From NCBI GenBank assembly GCA_947561395.2, contig OX387187.1, positions 37,925,829-37,989,828 on the forward strand: 64,000 nucleotides of DNA, read 5' to 3'. The notes under the pieces are model-generated. The model saw nothing but the letters and a program-made list of their open reading frames with translations. It did no database searches and was not told the origin of the DNA. Position 1 is the first letter of the stretch, and each line of letters begins with the position of its first letter. This DNA comes from Buxus sempervirens (Eukaryota > Streptophyta > Magnoliopsida > Buxales > Buxaceae). Positions 24,773 through 36,449 of the stretch are shown here, piece by piece. Both the position numbers and the translations under genes were made by a program.

Positions 24773-24915
24773 TTAACCGGCAACTCAGGCCGGTTAAGAA
24801 TAATTTGCTTCATATCCGGTATATATTGCCGGATACAAAGGCTTATGCGTGTATCCAGTCATTGTTGCCAGATACAATAAGACATATGCTTATCCGGCAC
24901 TTAATGCCGGATACA
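24773..24915. promoter_or_regulatory. Internal palindrome array, leader of element B
   Basis: Four interrupted palindromes sit at about 24773, 24810, 24850 and 24890. The first has arms TTAACCGG and CCGGTTAA: both arms differ from the consensus TGTATCCGG yet remain complementary. Loops are ~9 bp and the period is ~39 bp, as in the LTR array. No clear TATA box follows on either strand. Confidence 0.75.
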
Positions 24916-25214
24916 TGCAAAAAATGAATAAATTGGCTTTTTCAGCCCGAATTTTCAGAATAAAATGCCTAAACACTGTAGATAATCCTTAGGCACCCCA
25001 AAGAAAATATAAAAATGTCTAAAAAAAATAAAAAATAAAAAAATATTCCTTTTAAGATTAAACATAATGTTGAAACTCAAAGAACAAGCTAAGGTGTCAT
25101 ATTTTTTTGATATCAATTCAATTCAAACATGTGTCAATCAACTTTTGAACTTGAAAACTGAGAAAATTCAGCAAATTGGAAAAAAAAATAAAAAAAAACC
25201 TTGGTTGAGTATTT

Positions 25215-26125
25215 TTATCAATCAAATCCAAAAAAAGTGGGATCTCTGGAAGCCCTAAAATATTCCATGAACCCTTGGTTGGTCTTTTCGTACCAATCAA
25301 ATCAAAAATTGTGGGACCTTTGGGAGCCCTAAAATATTCCATAAAAACCCTTGGTTGGTCTTTTTCGTACCAATCAAGTCAAAAAAAAAGTGGGACCTCT
25401 GGAAGCCCTAAAATATTCCATGAACCCTTGGTTGGTCTTTTTCGTACCAATCAAATCAAAAAATTGTGGGACCTTTGGAAGCCCTAAAATATTCCATAAA
25501 AACCCTTGGTTGGTCTTTTTCGTACCAATCAAGTCCAAAAAAAGTTGGACCTCTGGAAGCCCTAAAATATTCCATGAACCCTTGGTTGGTCTTTTTCATA
25601 CCAATCAAATCAAAAAATTGTGGGACCTTTGGAAGCCCTAAAATATTCCATAAAAACCCTTGGTTGGTCTTTTTCGTACCAATCAAGTCAAAAAAAAAGT
25701 GGGACCTTTGGAAGCCCTAAAATATTCCATGAACCCTTGGTTGGTCTTTTTCGTACAAATCAAATCAAAAAATTGTGGGACCTTTGGAAGCCCTAAAATA
25801 TTCCATAAAAACCCTTGGTTGGTCTTTTTCGTACCAATCAAGTCAAAAAAAAGTGGGACCTTTGGAAGCCCTAAAATATTCCATAAAAAACCTTGGTTGG
25901 TCTTTTTCGTACCAATCAAATCAAAAAATTGTGGGACCTTTGGAAGCCCTAAAATATTCCATAAAAACCCTTGGTTGGTCTTTTTCGTACCAATCAAGCA
26001 AAAAAAAGCGGGACCTTTGGAAGCCCTAAAATATTCCATAAAAAAAACCCTTGGTTGGTCTTTTTCGTACCAATCAAATCAAAAAAATTTTGGGACCCTT
26101 GGAAGCCCTAAAATATTCCAACACA
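25215..26125. repeat. Tandem array of 12 units of ~77 bp
   Basis: The landmark AGCCCTAAAATATTCC recurs at 25251, 25325, 25404, 25480, 25558, 25634, 25713, 25789, 25867, 25945, 26022 and 26104. Units mostly alternate between two types (CCATGAACCC after a CAAGTC form, CCATAAAAACCC after a CAAATC form), giving a ~155-bp higher-order dimer. Translated frames here are open on both strands only because of the repeat. It lies in the leader between the palindrome array and gag. Confidence 0.92.
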
Positions 26126-26251
26126 AAAACAAAAAAAAAAAACAAAAAAACAAATCTGGATTGGTGTTCACCTAACCTACTTGTCTACATGTATAGGGGT
26201 GTGACTCAAGTTAAATGGAAGCTAACATGTTCTGTTAATTTTTTTCCCCAG

Positions 26252-28247
26252 GTACATTTACTTGCAACCCAGGTACAATTACTTGCAACCATTGCTCCCG
26301 TGACCAGATCCAAAGCTCGCATCATGAACACTGAAGAGAACCAAGCCCAAGCCACCGTCCCCGCTCAAGACTTTGCTCAGCTGCAGGAGCAATTGGCTGG
26401 TCTGGCCAAGATGCTGGGAGACTTACTGGCGGCTCAGGCCCAGGCCCAAAATCAAGCATCGACTTCCCATCAGGCACCACCACCTTAGGCCTACATGCCG
26501 CCTCCGACTCAACCCATGCCTGAGCCCATTTCTGAACCAGTCCCTGAACCCATTCTGATCAGGGAAAATACAGCAGAATCTGAGAAAGAACTAGAGAAGG
26601 AAAAGGCCAGGGAAGAAACTGAAAGAAAAATGCTGCTCAGGATAGAAAGGATCCAGGAAGAGCTGAAGGAAGTGAAGGGGGGAAATAGCTATGGAGACAC
26701 CACTTTCAAGGATTTGTGCATATATCCAGACGTATGCCTACTGGCCAAGTTCAAGTGCCCGGACTTGACAAATTCGACGGCACGGGTTGCCCTATGAGCC
26801 ATTTGAAACTATACTGCGGGGCCCTATGCCAATTTGACCGGGATGACGGCATATTAATCTAACTCTTCCAAAGGAGTCTGATCGGGTTAGCTCTTAGGTG
26901 GTTCGCTACAGTGGACCATGGAAGGATCAGGAGGTGGAAGGACTTGGCCGACGCGTTCCTGGACTAGTACAAGTTTAATTCAGAGATCGTGCCAGACCGG
27001 TACGACATGATGAGGATGAATAAAGGGAAAGATGAGCCGATACGGCAGTATGCCAAGAGATGGAGAGAGGCCGCCTCCCAGGTCAGGCCACCTATGCAGG
27101 AACCGGAAATGATTTCAACATTCATGGGCACACTGGGGCAGCCCTTCTACAACCATTTGGTGGGTCAGATCACCACCAACTTTGCAGCCCTGGTGCAAGT
27201 GGCGGACCGGATCGAGGAAGGGGTCAGGTCAGGAAGGCTTATAGACTATTCAACTCTGACTGGGCAGTCTGATTCCTCTGCATCCATGGCCCAGAAGAAG
27301 GGAACCGGGTTCAAGAAGAACGGGGCCCGAAAAGAAGGAGAAGTAAATCTGGTCCAGGCTCCTCTAGCCAAGAAGCCGCTCCACGTCAACATCTCTGCAC
27401 CCCAACAGGCCCAGCAGTCTTATCAGACCCCACTGAATGTCAATTTCTCCCCCTCCGTACCAGCAAACCCAAGGAGGGCTTTTACCAAGGAAGAGAGGGA
27501 GGCCTGGTTAGCAACAAGGAGGAACCGTGTCTTTACGCCTCTCCCGATATCTCTGTCCCAGCTGCTGCCAACCCTGCTGAAGGGGGAATACCTGACTCTG
27601 AAAGAGCCCAACCCGAATGCCACCAGGGGGAGGAATTTTGACTCAGCGGTCACCTGTGACTTCCACATTGGTGCACCGGGGCATTCTACAGATGCCTGCT
27701 GGGTGTTGAAACACTTGTCCAGGACTTGTTGGACCAGAAGGCCTTGGTGTTTAACACTGCTACACCCACTCCGTCGGGAAATGATATTGGGCAGAACCCT
27801 CTGCCGTACCATAATGGGGCAGGCCCATCCAATTCTATCACAGTCATATCCACCACGAGAAGGGCCTTTGACCCATCCCAGTTCATAGCTCCCGTGGGGA
27901 CCACGGTCCAGGTCCGATTTTTCCAAGAAAAGGAAGAAAAGGAGATCAACATGGTCTCCCAGAAAAATAATCCTGCTGCTGAGGACATAAGCTCCTCTTT
28001 AAACCGGGCCTCCTCTCTTATGGCCCAGATGAATACTGCAAGGCCTCCATTGGTCTTCAATTGCAGTCCACCCATTTATTCACCATCCAAGCCGTCCAAG
28101 GCTCCACTGGTCATCAACCTTGACCCCACCACTGCTTCCATCACTTCTTCTGTCCCCACAAAATCCAAACTTCAACCCTTGGTTGTAAATGTTCAACCAG
28201 TCCAGACTATCCCTAAACCGGCCCATACATCCCGGTCCAAACTCTAG
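26252..28247 (+). pseudogene. Element B gag
   Basis: The first local ATG is at 26324 (MNTEENQAQATVPAQD), with an acidic, glutamine-rich N-terminal region and a coiled coil (KELEKEKAREETERKMLL). The capsid region follows with frame changes at 26785-26985: DLTNSTARVAL or KFDGTGCPMSHLKLYC in the alternate frame, then RYDMMRMNKGKDEPIRQYAKRW. The tail contains FTPLPISLSQLLPTLLKGEY and a CDFHIGAPGHSTDACWVLKH zinc-binding block typical of Tat gags. A stop at 26486 and at least two frameshifts make it inactive. A splice acceptor (AG at 26250-26251) begins the exon; a duplicate acceptor lies 21 bp later and keeps frame. Confidence 0.8.
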
Positions 28248-28253
28248 CCACTA

Positions 28254-30026
28254 GTGGTTAACATCCCTAAACTAGCCTATTCTGAGGCCGCTGTACCATG
28301 GAATTACAGCGAGGGAATTACGGTTACGGTTCCAAAGGTTAGGAACCAGAACCAGGAGGAAGTGAACCTCATGACGAGGTCGGGGAGATGTGCAGGGGGT
28401 GAAGAGAAAGAGAAGGAGACAGAAGCAGAAAAAGAAAAAAAAGAAAATGAAGAAAAAAGAAAACATAAAGGAAAGGCAAAAATAGGAGAAGACACCCCCC
28501 AGGGTGTAGAAACTGAGGCAGCCGACCTCATAAAAATAATCAAAAAAAGTGAATTTAATCTTGTGGATCAGGTGAACAAGGTCCCGGCCCAGATTTCAAT
28601 ACTGGGCCTTTTGCTGAATTCGGAAAAGCATAGGGATGCATTGTTAAGGGTGCTACAGAGTGCACATATGTCCCAGACAATTGATCCAGACCAGCTAGGC
28701 AAAATGGTTGGTCAAATCTTGTCACATAATGTGATAAGTTTCTCTGAGGGTGAGATCAGCCCAAGTGGGTGCTATCACGTTGACCCTTTGCACATCACTG
28801 TGCTCTGTAAGGGCAACATGGTGGCACGGGTTTTGATTGACAACGGGTCGGCATTAAATGTCTGCCCGTTAATCACTTTTGTCAAGCTGGGTCTGGACCA
28901 GTCGAAGATCAAACAAAATGGGCGGATAGTTAGGGCTTTTGATAGCTCCAAGACCCATTCCCTGGGGGAGATTGAACTGCCGGTCACAATTGAGCCAAAT
29001 ATCTTTAACATCACATTTGAAGTGATGGATATACCCGCAGCTTTCAATCTGCTCCTAGGGAGGCCGTGGATACATTCGGCTAGGGCAATACCATCCACGC
29101 TCCACCAAATAGTGAAATATGTAAGAGGGCAAATGGTAATAATAGTCCTAGCCGAGAACTTGGTGCCGCCCATCGTGTCACCTGATGTACCCTTAATCAA
29201 TGTAGACTTGACTGTCAACAAGATTGCATTCCACTCATTTCAATTTGAAGCGGTTAATTTCATATCTGGGGGGTGTGAGAAAAAGAAGGAAAAGGGGACT
29301 ACTGCTGAGAGAATGGTGAAGAAAGTGATGGAAAAATACCACTTTCATCCAGGAAAAGGCCTGGGAATAAATTTACAAGGAAGGGTGGAGCCAGTCAAGG
29401 CAAACAAGCTGGTTCCTAAAGCAGGGTTGGGCTTCAAGCCCAGAGGCTGGAGAAGACAGAAGTATGAGGAAGGAGAGAGAAAAAGTAGAAGAAGTTTCCC
29501 TCATTTAAGGGAAAATTTTCCTAAACCCTCCTGCATAATCCAATTGTCTCATCCCATGGACCAGTCCAAGCCTCCATACCACAACATCAACCCATTCCAG
29601 AAACCATATGTTCCGACCCTGCAACCCTATAACCCGTCTCCAATACTGGAAGCAGCAGATGGGCCTGGGCCACAGCTCGAGCAGCAGGTGGATTTCACGG
29701 AAGATGTTGGGGCTTTCTTCGCCATGACAGAAGGCGAAAAGACTAGTAGTGACAAAGAGCTACCATTCATTGACTGGGCCGCAGTGAAGATTCCAGGCGG
29801 GGTCATATCTGGACTGAGCCCCGTAGCAGAAAAGGGCAGTACCCATCCGGTGATGATGGCATCGGATTCCGGGCTTGAGGAGCGGGCTTGCACAATTTCC
29901 CCCGCTCCCGAAAAACATTTTTTGAATAATTGGGAGGAAACTCCCCTTACTTTTGTAGCAGCGTTTGTTCGGCAAACTGACGCGGCTTCCAAAAAAAACT
30001 CCAATAGTGGATTGCCATTTCCCTGA
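28254..30026 (+). CDS. Element B protease and G-patch region of pol
   Basis: This is a 590-codon open frame. A basic/acidic low-complexity segment (residues ~45-75) precedes the retropepsin domain: VARVLIDNGSALNVCPL holds the active site as Asp-Asn-Gly instead of the common Asp-Ser/Thr-Gly, and AFNLLLGRPWIH is the late protease block. At residues ~360-395, MVKKVMEKYHFHPGKGLG...GLGFKPRGW is a G-patch, an RNA-binding motif. The C-terminal ~170 residues are acidic linker. The frame overlaps the RT frame (from 29965) by a +1 shift. Long and open, but separated from gag by stops, so probably not expressed today. Confidence 0.8.
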   Translation: MVNIPKLAYSEAAVPWNYSEGITVTVPKVRNQNQEEVNLMTRSGRCAGGEEKEKETEAEKEKKENEEKRKHKGKAKIGEDTPQGVETEAADLIKIIKKSEFNLVDQVNKVPAQISILGLLLNSEKHRDALLRVLQSAHMSQTIDPDQLGKMVGQILSHNVISFSEGEISPSGCYHVDPLHITVLCKGNMVARVLIDNGSALNVCPLITFVKLGLDQSKIKQNGRIVRAFDSSKTHSLGEIELPVTIEPNIFNITFEVMDIPAAFNLLLGRPWIHSARAIPSTLHQIVKYVRGQMVIIVLAENLVPPIVSPDVPLINVDLTVNKIAFHSFQFEAVNFISGGCEKKKEKGTTAERMVKKVMEKYHFHPGKGLGINLQGRVEPVKANKLVPKAGLGFKPRGWRRQKYEEGERKSRRSFPHLRENFPKPSCIIQLSHPMDQSKPPYHNINPFQKPYVPTLQPYNPSPILEAADGPGPQLEQQVDFTEDVGAFFAMTEGEKTSSDKELPFIDWAAVKIPGGVISGLSPVAEKGSTHPVMMASDSGLEERACTISPAPEKHFLNNWEETPLTFVAAFVRQTDAASKKNSNSGLPFP

Positions 30027-32292
30027 AGGTTCTAATGGGCCTTCGTCTTCAGGGGGATTATGTTTAGAAGGCCCACAAAAAAACCAAAAAGATTTTTCTA
30101 TTTTTTCTAGGAAATTTAATTTTTTCAAAAAGGTCCAAACCACTTATGAACCCTATAATCAAACCGAATTGGACCAGGTTGAATATGACTTCGACCTTGA
30201 GCTCGACTTTGATCTCATGGGGGTCGAAGAAGAGACCGAGGTCGAAGAAGAAGACCTTCCAAAAGAAATTGAATACCAATTGGAACGTCATGAAAAGGGG
30301 GTCCAACCTAATATTGAGGAGACCATATCCATAAACCTTGGGACCGAAGATGACCCAAAAATTGTGAAAATCGGGTCATGCTTGTCTGATGTGCAGAAAA
30401 ATGAAATGTCACGGTTCTTGGCGGACTACAAGGATGTGTTTGCTTGGTCGTATCGGGACATGCCAGGGTTGGACACGGACATGGTGGTGCATAAGTTGCC
30501 AATTTTGCCAGGGGTTAAGCCAATCAAGCAGAAGCTGAGAAGATTGAAACCTGAGTGGACTCTGAAGGTCAAGGACGAAGTGGTCAAACAATTCCAAGCC
30601 GGATTTCTGGCAGTCTCAACGTACCCAGAGTGGCTTGCAAACATAGTGCCGGTACCCAAGAAGGACGGAAAAGTCAGAATGTGCGTGGACTATAGAGACT
30701 TGAACAAGGCAAGCCCAAAGGATGATTTTCCGCTTCCACCCATCGACATTCTGGTCGATAATACTGCGATACATAGCCTGTTCTCCTTCATGGATGGGTT
30801 CTCTGGATATAATCAGATCAAGATGGCTAAGGAAGATCAAGAGAAAACGGCATTTATCACACCTTGGAGCACATTCCACTACACGGTCATGCCGTTTGGA
30901 CTCAAGAATGCCGGGGCAACATATCAGCGGGTCATGACAGCACTATTCCATGACATGATCCACAAGGAGATGGAAGTCTATGTGGACGATATGATTGCCA
31001 AATCATGCAAGGAGGAGGACCACTTGATCAATCTGAAGAAGGTGTTTGATCGGCTCAGAAAATACAGTCTACGACTTAACCCAGCAAAATGCGTCTTTGG
31101 GGCTACATCAGGGAAGTTACTGGGGTTTATAGTGAGCCGAAGAGGAATTGAAATTGAGCCGGCTAAAGCCAAAGCCATAATTGAAATGCCAGCACCCAGA
31201 ACCAAGAAGGAGGTTCGTGGTTTTCTCGGGAGGATTCAATACATAAGCCGGTTCATAGCACAGCTCACTGCTATCTGTGAACCAATTTTAAAGCTTCTGA
31301 GGAAGGATAACCCGATGGTATGGAATGAGGATTGCCAACAGGCCTTCGATACAATCAAGAAATATTTACTGAACCCGCCTGTGCTAGTGCCACCAACTCC
31401 AGGAAGACCACTGATCCTGTACTTGTCAGTGTTGGAAACGTCGATGGAATGTGTCTTGGGGCAGCATGATGAGACTGGTAGAAAAGAAAGGGCCATCTAC
31501 TATCTGAGTAAAAAATTCACGGAATATGAAGCCAAGTACTCACCATTGGAAAAGACCTGTTGTGCTCTAGTGTAGGCAACTCAGAGGCTAAGGCATTACT
31601 TCCTTAGTCACTCCACACTATTGATATCCCGGATGGACCCGCTGACGTATTTATTTGAGAAACCGGCACTGACTGGCAGGACGGCTAAGTGGCAACTACT
31701 ACTGTCCGAGTTTGACCTTACGTACATCACTCAGAAGGCGATCAAGGGTCAAGCCATAGCTGATCACTTGGCTGCACATCCTCTGCCAGAATATCAACCC
31801 TTGAAGACCAACTTTCCCGATGAGGCGATTCTGTACACTGAAGAGGAGGAAAGTGAGAGTTCTTGGCAGATGTTCTTTGATGGGGCCGCCAATATGAATG
31901 GGAATGGAATAGGGGCAGTCTTGGTTAAACCAGATGGTTCACACATCCCGATTGCAGTAAAGCTGAGATTCTAGTGCACCAATAACATAGCAAAATATGA
32001 AGCATGCATAATTGGATTGTAAGCAGCCATGGATCATGGAGTAGAGGAACTTGACGTATACGGGGATTCGAGTCTTATCATCTTCCAAACAACTGGTGAG
32101 TGGAAAACCAAGGATCACAAATTGATCCCCTATCACCAGTATTTGGAAGAAATAAGCACAAATTTTACTCGAATTTCCTTCAACTATATGCCAAGGGCCA
32201 AGAATCAGTTTGCAGATGCTCTAGCAACATTGGCTTCAATGGTCAGCATACCAGAAGGAGTAGACATCAGACCACTGGAAATTGAGGTCTGA
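30027..32292 (+). pseudogene. Element B reverse transcriptase and dual RNase H
   Basis: RT: LPILPGVKPIKQKLRRLKPEW, VPVPKKDGKVRMCVDYRDLN, MDGFSGYNQIKMA, TPWSTFHYTVMPFGLKNAGATYQ and the intact catalytic EVYVDDMI. The first RNase H (AIYYLSKKFTEYEAKYSPLEK) ends at a stop at 31573. A linker and a second, archaeal-type RNase H follow: WQMFFDGAANMNGNGIGAV with the first acidic residue, YEACIIGL, DVYGDSSLIIFQ and NQFADALATLASM. The second domain carries stops at 31972, 32020 and 32290. Dual RNase H is a recognised Tat feature. The open frame covers all RT motifs through 31575. Confidence 0.85.
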
Positions 32293-33369
32293 GATGAACC
32301 GGCTTACTGTCTCGTTCTAGAGGGAGCACCCGAAGAAGAAGCACCATGGTTTCAAGATATCAAAAATTTCTTGAACAATCGGAGTCTGCTAGAAAATGCC
32401 ACTGCTACTGAGAAGAGGACAATACAGAGGTTGGCGGGTCAGTTTCTGCTAAGTGGTGGACATGTGTACAAGAGGTCACATAACGATATTCTGCTCAGAT
32501 GTGTAGCCAAGGCTGAATCGGAAAGGCTGATCGAGACTGTACATGAAGGAGTTTGTGGGCCCCATATGAGTGGGCACATGTTGGCAAAGAAGATCTTGAG
32601 GTTGGGCTACTACTGAACGACCATGGAACATGATTGCTGTATACATGTCAGGAGGTGCCATCAATGCCAAATATATGCAGATAACAAGCATGCACCCCCA
32701 AGTGAGTTGCACAACATGACATCACCGTGGCCCTTTTCTATGTGGGGCATAGATGTCATCAGTATGATTTCACCTAAGGCATCGAACGGACACAGATTCA
32801 TCCTGGTGGCGATTGATTACTTCACTAAATGGGTAGAAGCAGCTTCATATGCGAACATCACAAGCAACCATGTTATTAAATTTTTAAAGCACAACATTAT
32901 TTGTCACTATGGGCTGCCAAGTGCCATAGTATCAGACAATGCTCTACATGCTTATAGAACCTCAATTCGGAGTTCAACTGGGGCAACCCCGTACTCCCTA
33001 GTCTATGGGATGGAAGCAATCTTGCCCGTGGAAGTAGAGATCCCATCACTCCGAGTGCTCATGGAAGCAGAACTAGAAGAAGCCGAATGGGTACAATCAA
33101 GACATGATCAACTTAACCTGATAGAAGAAAAGTGGTTGAAAGCGCTTTGCCATGGACAGTTGTACCAGAAGAGAATGGCCCGGGCCTACAATAAGAAAGT
33201 GAGGCCCAGAACTTTCCAAGAAGGAAACTTGGTGCTAAAGCCCAATTGGGAAGGGCCATATGTCGTCAAGAAGGTCCTATCAGGGGGTGCACTCATATTA
33301 GCAGAAATGGATGGGTTAGATTTTCCTGAGCCAATTAACTCTGATGCAGTAAAAAGGTATTTTCCTTGA
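32293..33369 (+). pseudogene. Element B integrase with internal deletion
   Basis: The N-terminal zinc-binding module is recognisable (VHEGVCGPHMSGHMLAKKILRLGYY; CIHVRRCHQCQIYAD). The catalytic core starts PWPFSMWGIDVI (first Asp) and FTKWVEAA, and reaches GLPSAIVSDN (second Asp). It then jumps straight to ALHAYRTSIRSSTGATPYSLVYGMEAILP, normally ~60 or more residues later. The segment with the catalytic Glu is deleted at about 32942. The C-terminal part (FQEGNLVLKPNWEGPYVVKKV) is intact to the stop at 33367. A stop at 32614 also interrupts. Confidence 0.85.
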
Positions 33370-34299
33370 GTGAATATTTCTAGGAAATGATCCGAGGCCA
33401 TCTTTCTTTATTTCCTTAAAAATTTCAATCCCTAGTCTAGCCAAGTTGAGCCGGTTCGTTTCTTTGATAAACCCAAACCGGATTTACAGTCAAATTGGGG
33501 CAAAATCAATTGGGGCAAAAATAAGGAAAGAAAAAGAAAAAGAGAGGAAAAGCAATGAAAATTTGCAAATGAAAGCCAAGTGTGAAAAAGATGCAAAGAA
33601 GGAAATTTGGGGAAAAAGGGTTAAATTCATCATGACTGTAAGTCCGGTTGACCTATTTCCACACTTGAAAATTTTTGGGCCTTTAATACCTTTTTTTTCA
33701 TAAACCAAGCCTAGCCTTTGTTTCGTCCTATTTTTAAGCCCTCGGTGATCTTAGTTTGTTCATTATAATGTCAGAGTAAGATGGGTGATGATGGAATGCA
33801 GAAGCCGGCCCTAGTGAAAACCGTAACTGGCGCTAGGGGCAATATTGGCAAAAAGAAATAAAAAAAATCAGAGGTTGAGTTGATCATGGAGATCTGAGCT
33901 TGAAGCAAAGTTGGCATGAGCAGAATGGGGTCAGTTTTGGCATTTGGGGATGACTCTAAAGGTCCTAAGATGGACGGTTCTGATCCCTCATTATTTGGTG
34001 GACTACCCTTTTCATTATTTAACCTGGTTTAATTCCTTTAATTATAGGTGATTAAGTGCATAGACCAAATTTCAAAAAATAAAAAAATATAAAAAGGAAA
34101 AATTACACTTTGGCCAGTGATGATAAATCAAATACTTTTCATAAAACCTTTGTTTTTACAAGCATATGAGTATTCTGAGGCCAATAATATAAAAATTTTA
34201 TTTTGAATTAAATCCTTTGTCTTTCCACTATTGGAGTTTGCTTTTGTACAAAGGTAGAAAAAAAAATGTGTGCAGGAAATAAAGCTAATCTCTATCTCC
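33370..34299. other. Non-coding spacer between pol and the antisense genes
   Basis: AT-rich, with purine-rich stretches at 33520-33620. I see no gene. The convergent ends of plus-strand pol and the minus-strand antisense gene 2 meet here, so terminators or polyadenylation signals for both would be expected. Confidence 0.5.
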
Positions 34300-35976
34300 T
34301 AGCCGCTCCTCAAACTCCCGAATCCGAGCTGCCTGAGCTGCAATAACTCAGGAAGGAAATGACATCATCTGAAAGGGCCTGTCTGATCCGCATACTCCTA
34401 AGGCTGGCCAAAGTATCCTGGTACTTCTGCCGTATCATACGGACCTCAAAGCGGCGGGCCTACCTCTGCTCCTCCAACTTCTCCTCCATGGCGGTACGGC
34501 GGGATATCTGCTCCTCAAGCTGCCTCTCCAGATAAAGACCCTGTATCCTGAGCTCCTGGGCCTCCCGTACCCATATCTGCTGAAGCCGCTTATGAGAAGC
34601 TCTCTCAGACTCTAAAATATCCTCATAAGTAAGGGCCAAGACGGTAGGAGGATCTTCGGGTATTGTGCCTGACTCTGTATCTGCTCCTTGATCCAGAAGA
34701 GAGAATTCTTCACATGGGCTTCTGAGAAGACGGGGCCACGCATGAAGCGAACATAGGACCACTCCCTCATCAACCAAGCATTCAGCTTCATGGTATCTGG
34801 AGAAAGGGGCCCAAGATGATCCTCATACCCACTTGGGATGATAATCTCCTGGGTCGCTCTGAACTGACGAAGGACCCGCAAAGGAAGATAAAGCACTGTA
34901 TGTCTCAGGCCAGCTAGAATCAGAAAGTTGCAGTCACGAAAGCTAATCACTGTCTCTGTATTGGGCTAATAAGTACCAGGCAATCTCACCTGGTCATCCT
35001 GAAGTGAACCCAAGAAAGTGAACCAGCCCTGTTTGCCCCCTGGAATATCGGAACACCCCCGGTTGCTCATCAAGATGGGGACTTTCAAGCTCGGGAAGAA
35101 GTGTCGATTGATTTCTTCAATCTAACTCAGATGATCAAGTAGCCAAAGCTGCAAAGGAGAAGAGATATATTAGCACATTGTAAAAGAAAAAAAAGCAAAA
35201 AAGAAAGCAAAAAAGCAAAAAAGAAAGCAAAAAAGCAAAAATAAATAAATAAATAAATAAATTTTTTACCTGTAGGATCTGGGCACATGCTAGGAAGCGT
35301 TTCGACTTCCTATTGTAGCAATCAGTCAAGGCCTGATACATCCTAGCCAAAATCATAGGGGCCAACCTCTCCCGCTCCCTAACTTGGCATATCACTGAGA
35401 TCAGGGCCAAGTCCACCTCGTCATCATCTCGTGGGAAAAGTAGCTGGTTGACCACTATCAGGGTCAAGGCGTTGAACCGGGCTTCCTTGTTCTCCCCCCT
35501 CAAAAGCTTCTCAGTCAAAAAAGCCTTAGATAAGGTCAAAAGGGTGTCAGAATCCCCTAAGTCCTTCTTCCCTATGCCCAAGAATGTAGAAGCTTCCTTC
35601 TTGTAACTGGGCCTAAGAGGCGGGTTCACTACCTTCTCAGCAAACCTCAAGCCCAAGATGGTTTCCACCTCTTCAATGGTGGGGTCATCTCATGGTTCCC
35701 AAAACGGAACAAGTTGAGGTCGGGAACCCAATGACCAATCATGGCCTCTATAATCTCCCACTTAAAGGGAACCTTGGGAATGAGCAGGGTGTGGCCTAGA
35801 TTAGTAGAATCCCATCTCCTCTCCTCATCTAGGGTCATAGAGTTAACCCATCTTGTATAAAAGGAATCCACAGGGTTGTACCTAGTGAGATTTGGTGGTT
35901 TTGATCTAAAAGGTTGTTTTGCAAGGGAGGCAGTGTGGACAGACAATAATGGGGCAGAAGATGATCTGGATTCCAT
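34300..35976 (-). pseudogene. Element B antisense gene 2 (plant mobile domain/DUF7745-like, coiled-coil tail)
   Basis: ATG at 35976 (MESRSSSAPLLSVHTASL) lies ~112 bp downstream of a minus-strand TATA box, itself just after a palindrome array. Exon 1 runs to a donor CAG|GTAAAA (exon end 35270) and includes FKWEIIEAMIGHWVPDLNLF, then TIEEVETILGLRF and RFNALTLIVVNQLLFP, which resemble the DUF7745/plant-mobile-domain fold. A 1-bp shift sits near 35690. Exon 2 (from ~35150) has HFFPSLKVPILMSNRG and LGPLSPDTMKLNAWLM, then a glutamate-rich coiled coil (ALTYEDILESERASHKRL...). Stops in exon 2 mark decay. Function is unknown; such antisense ORFs are recorded from Tat elements. Confidence 0.7.
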
Positions 35977-36087
35977 TGGAGTTGATGGAAGCAAGCTAGA
36001 ACTCAAGGGGAGGAAGAAAAAGACGAAAAAGGGGTTTTCTAAACTCAAAAACTCGTAAAAAAATGTGCAAATCCCGATACTGGTGGC

Positions 36088-36249
36088 ATTTATAGCATGT
36101 TTTAAAGTATCCGACATATCAGACCGGATACAAGGCATTCTCTTCATATCCGGTGAAGAATGCCGGATACAAAGAATTTTTAGTGTATCCGGCATATTAT
36201 GCCGGATACAAAGAAAACTCAATGTATCCGGTCTGATATGCCGGATACA
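36088..36249 (-). promoter_or_regulatory. Promoter of antisense gene 2: four palindromes and TATA box
   Basis: Palindromes of the TATCCGG-N-CCGGATA type start at 36107, 36145, 36184 and 36223 (~39-bp period, as in the LTR). On the minus strand they are followed by GCTATAAAT (plus 36088-36096), then the gene start at 35976. The order array-TATA-ATG copies that of the LTR promoter, on the opposite strand. Confidence 0.75.
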
Positions 36250-36449
36250 AAGAAAAACAGCAAAAAAGAGAGCAAAGGATGGAAAATCCGAATTTTTTAC
36301 CTGTTTTACCTGTGTACAAGTCATAATTGCATAAAATTGAAAAGAAAAGAAGTGCAACACAAGAGAGAATGAATAAAAATATTTCTTATATATATGCAAG
36401 TTTTTCTATACAAGGTGTGATATAAATACATGGAAAAAATCCTAATCTA

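Noticed and set aside
25266-26175. Long overlapping open frames on both strands with WLVFFVPIKSK-type repeats
   Set aside because: They arise from the ~77-bp tandem array, are open on both strands, and have no start context or domain.
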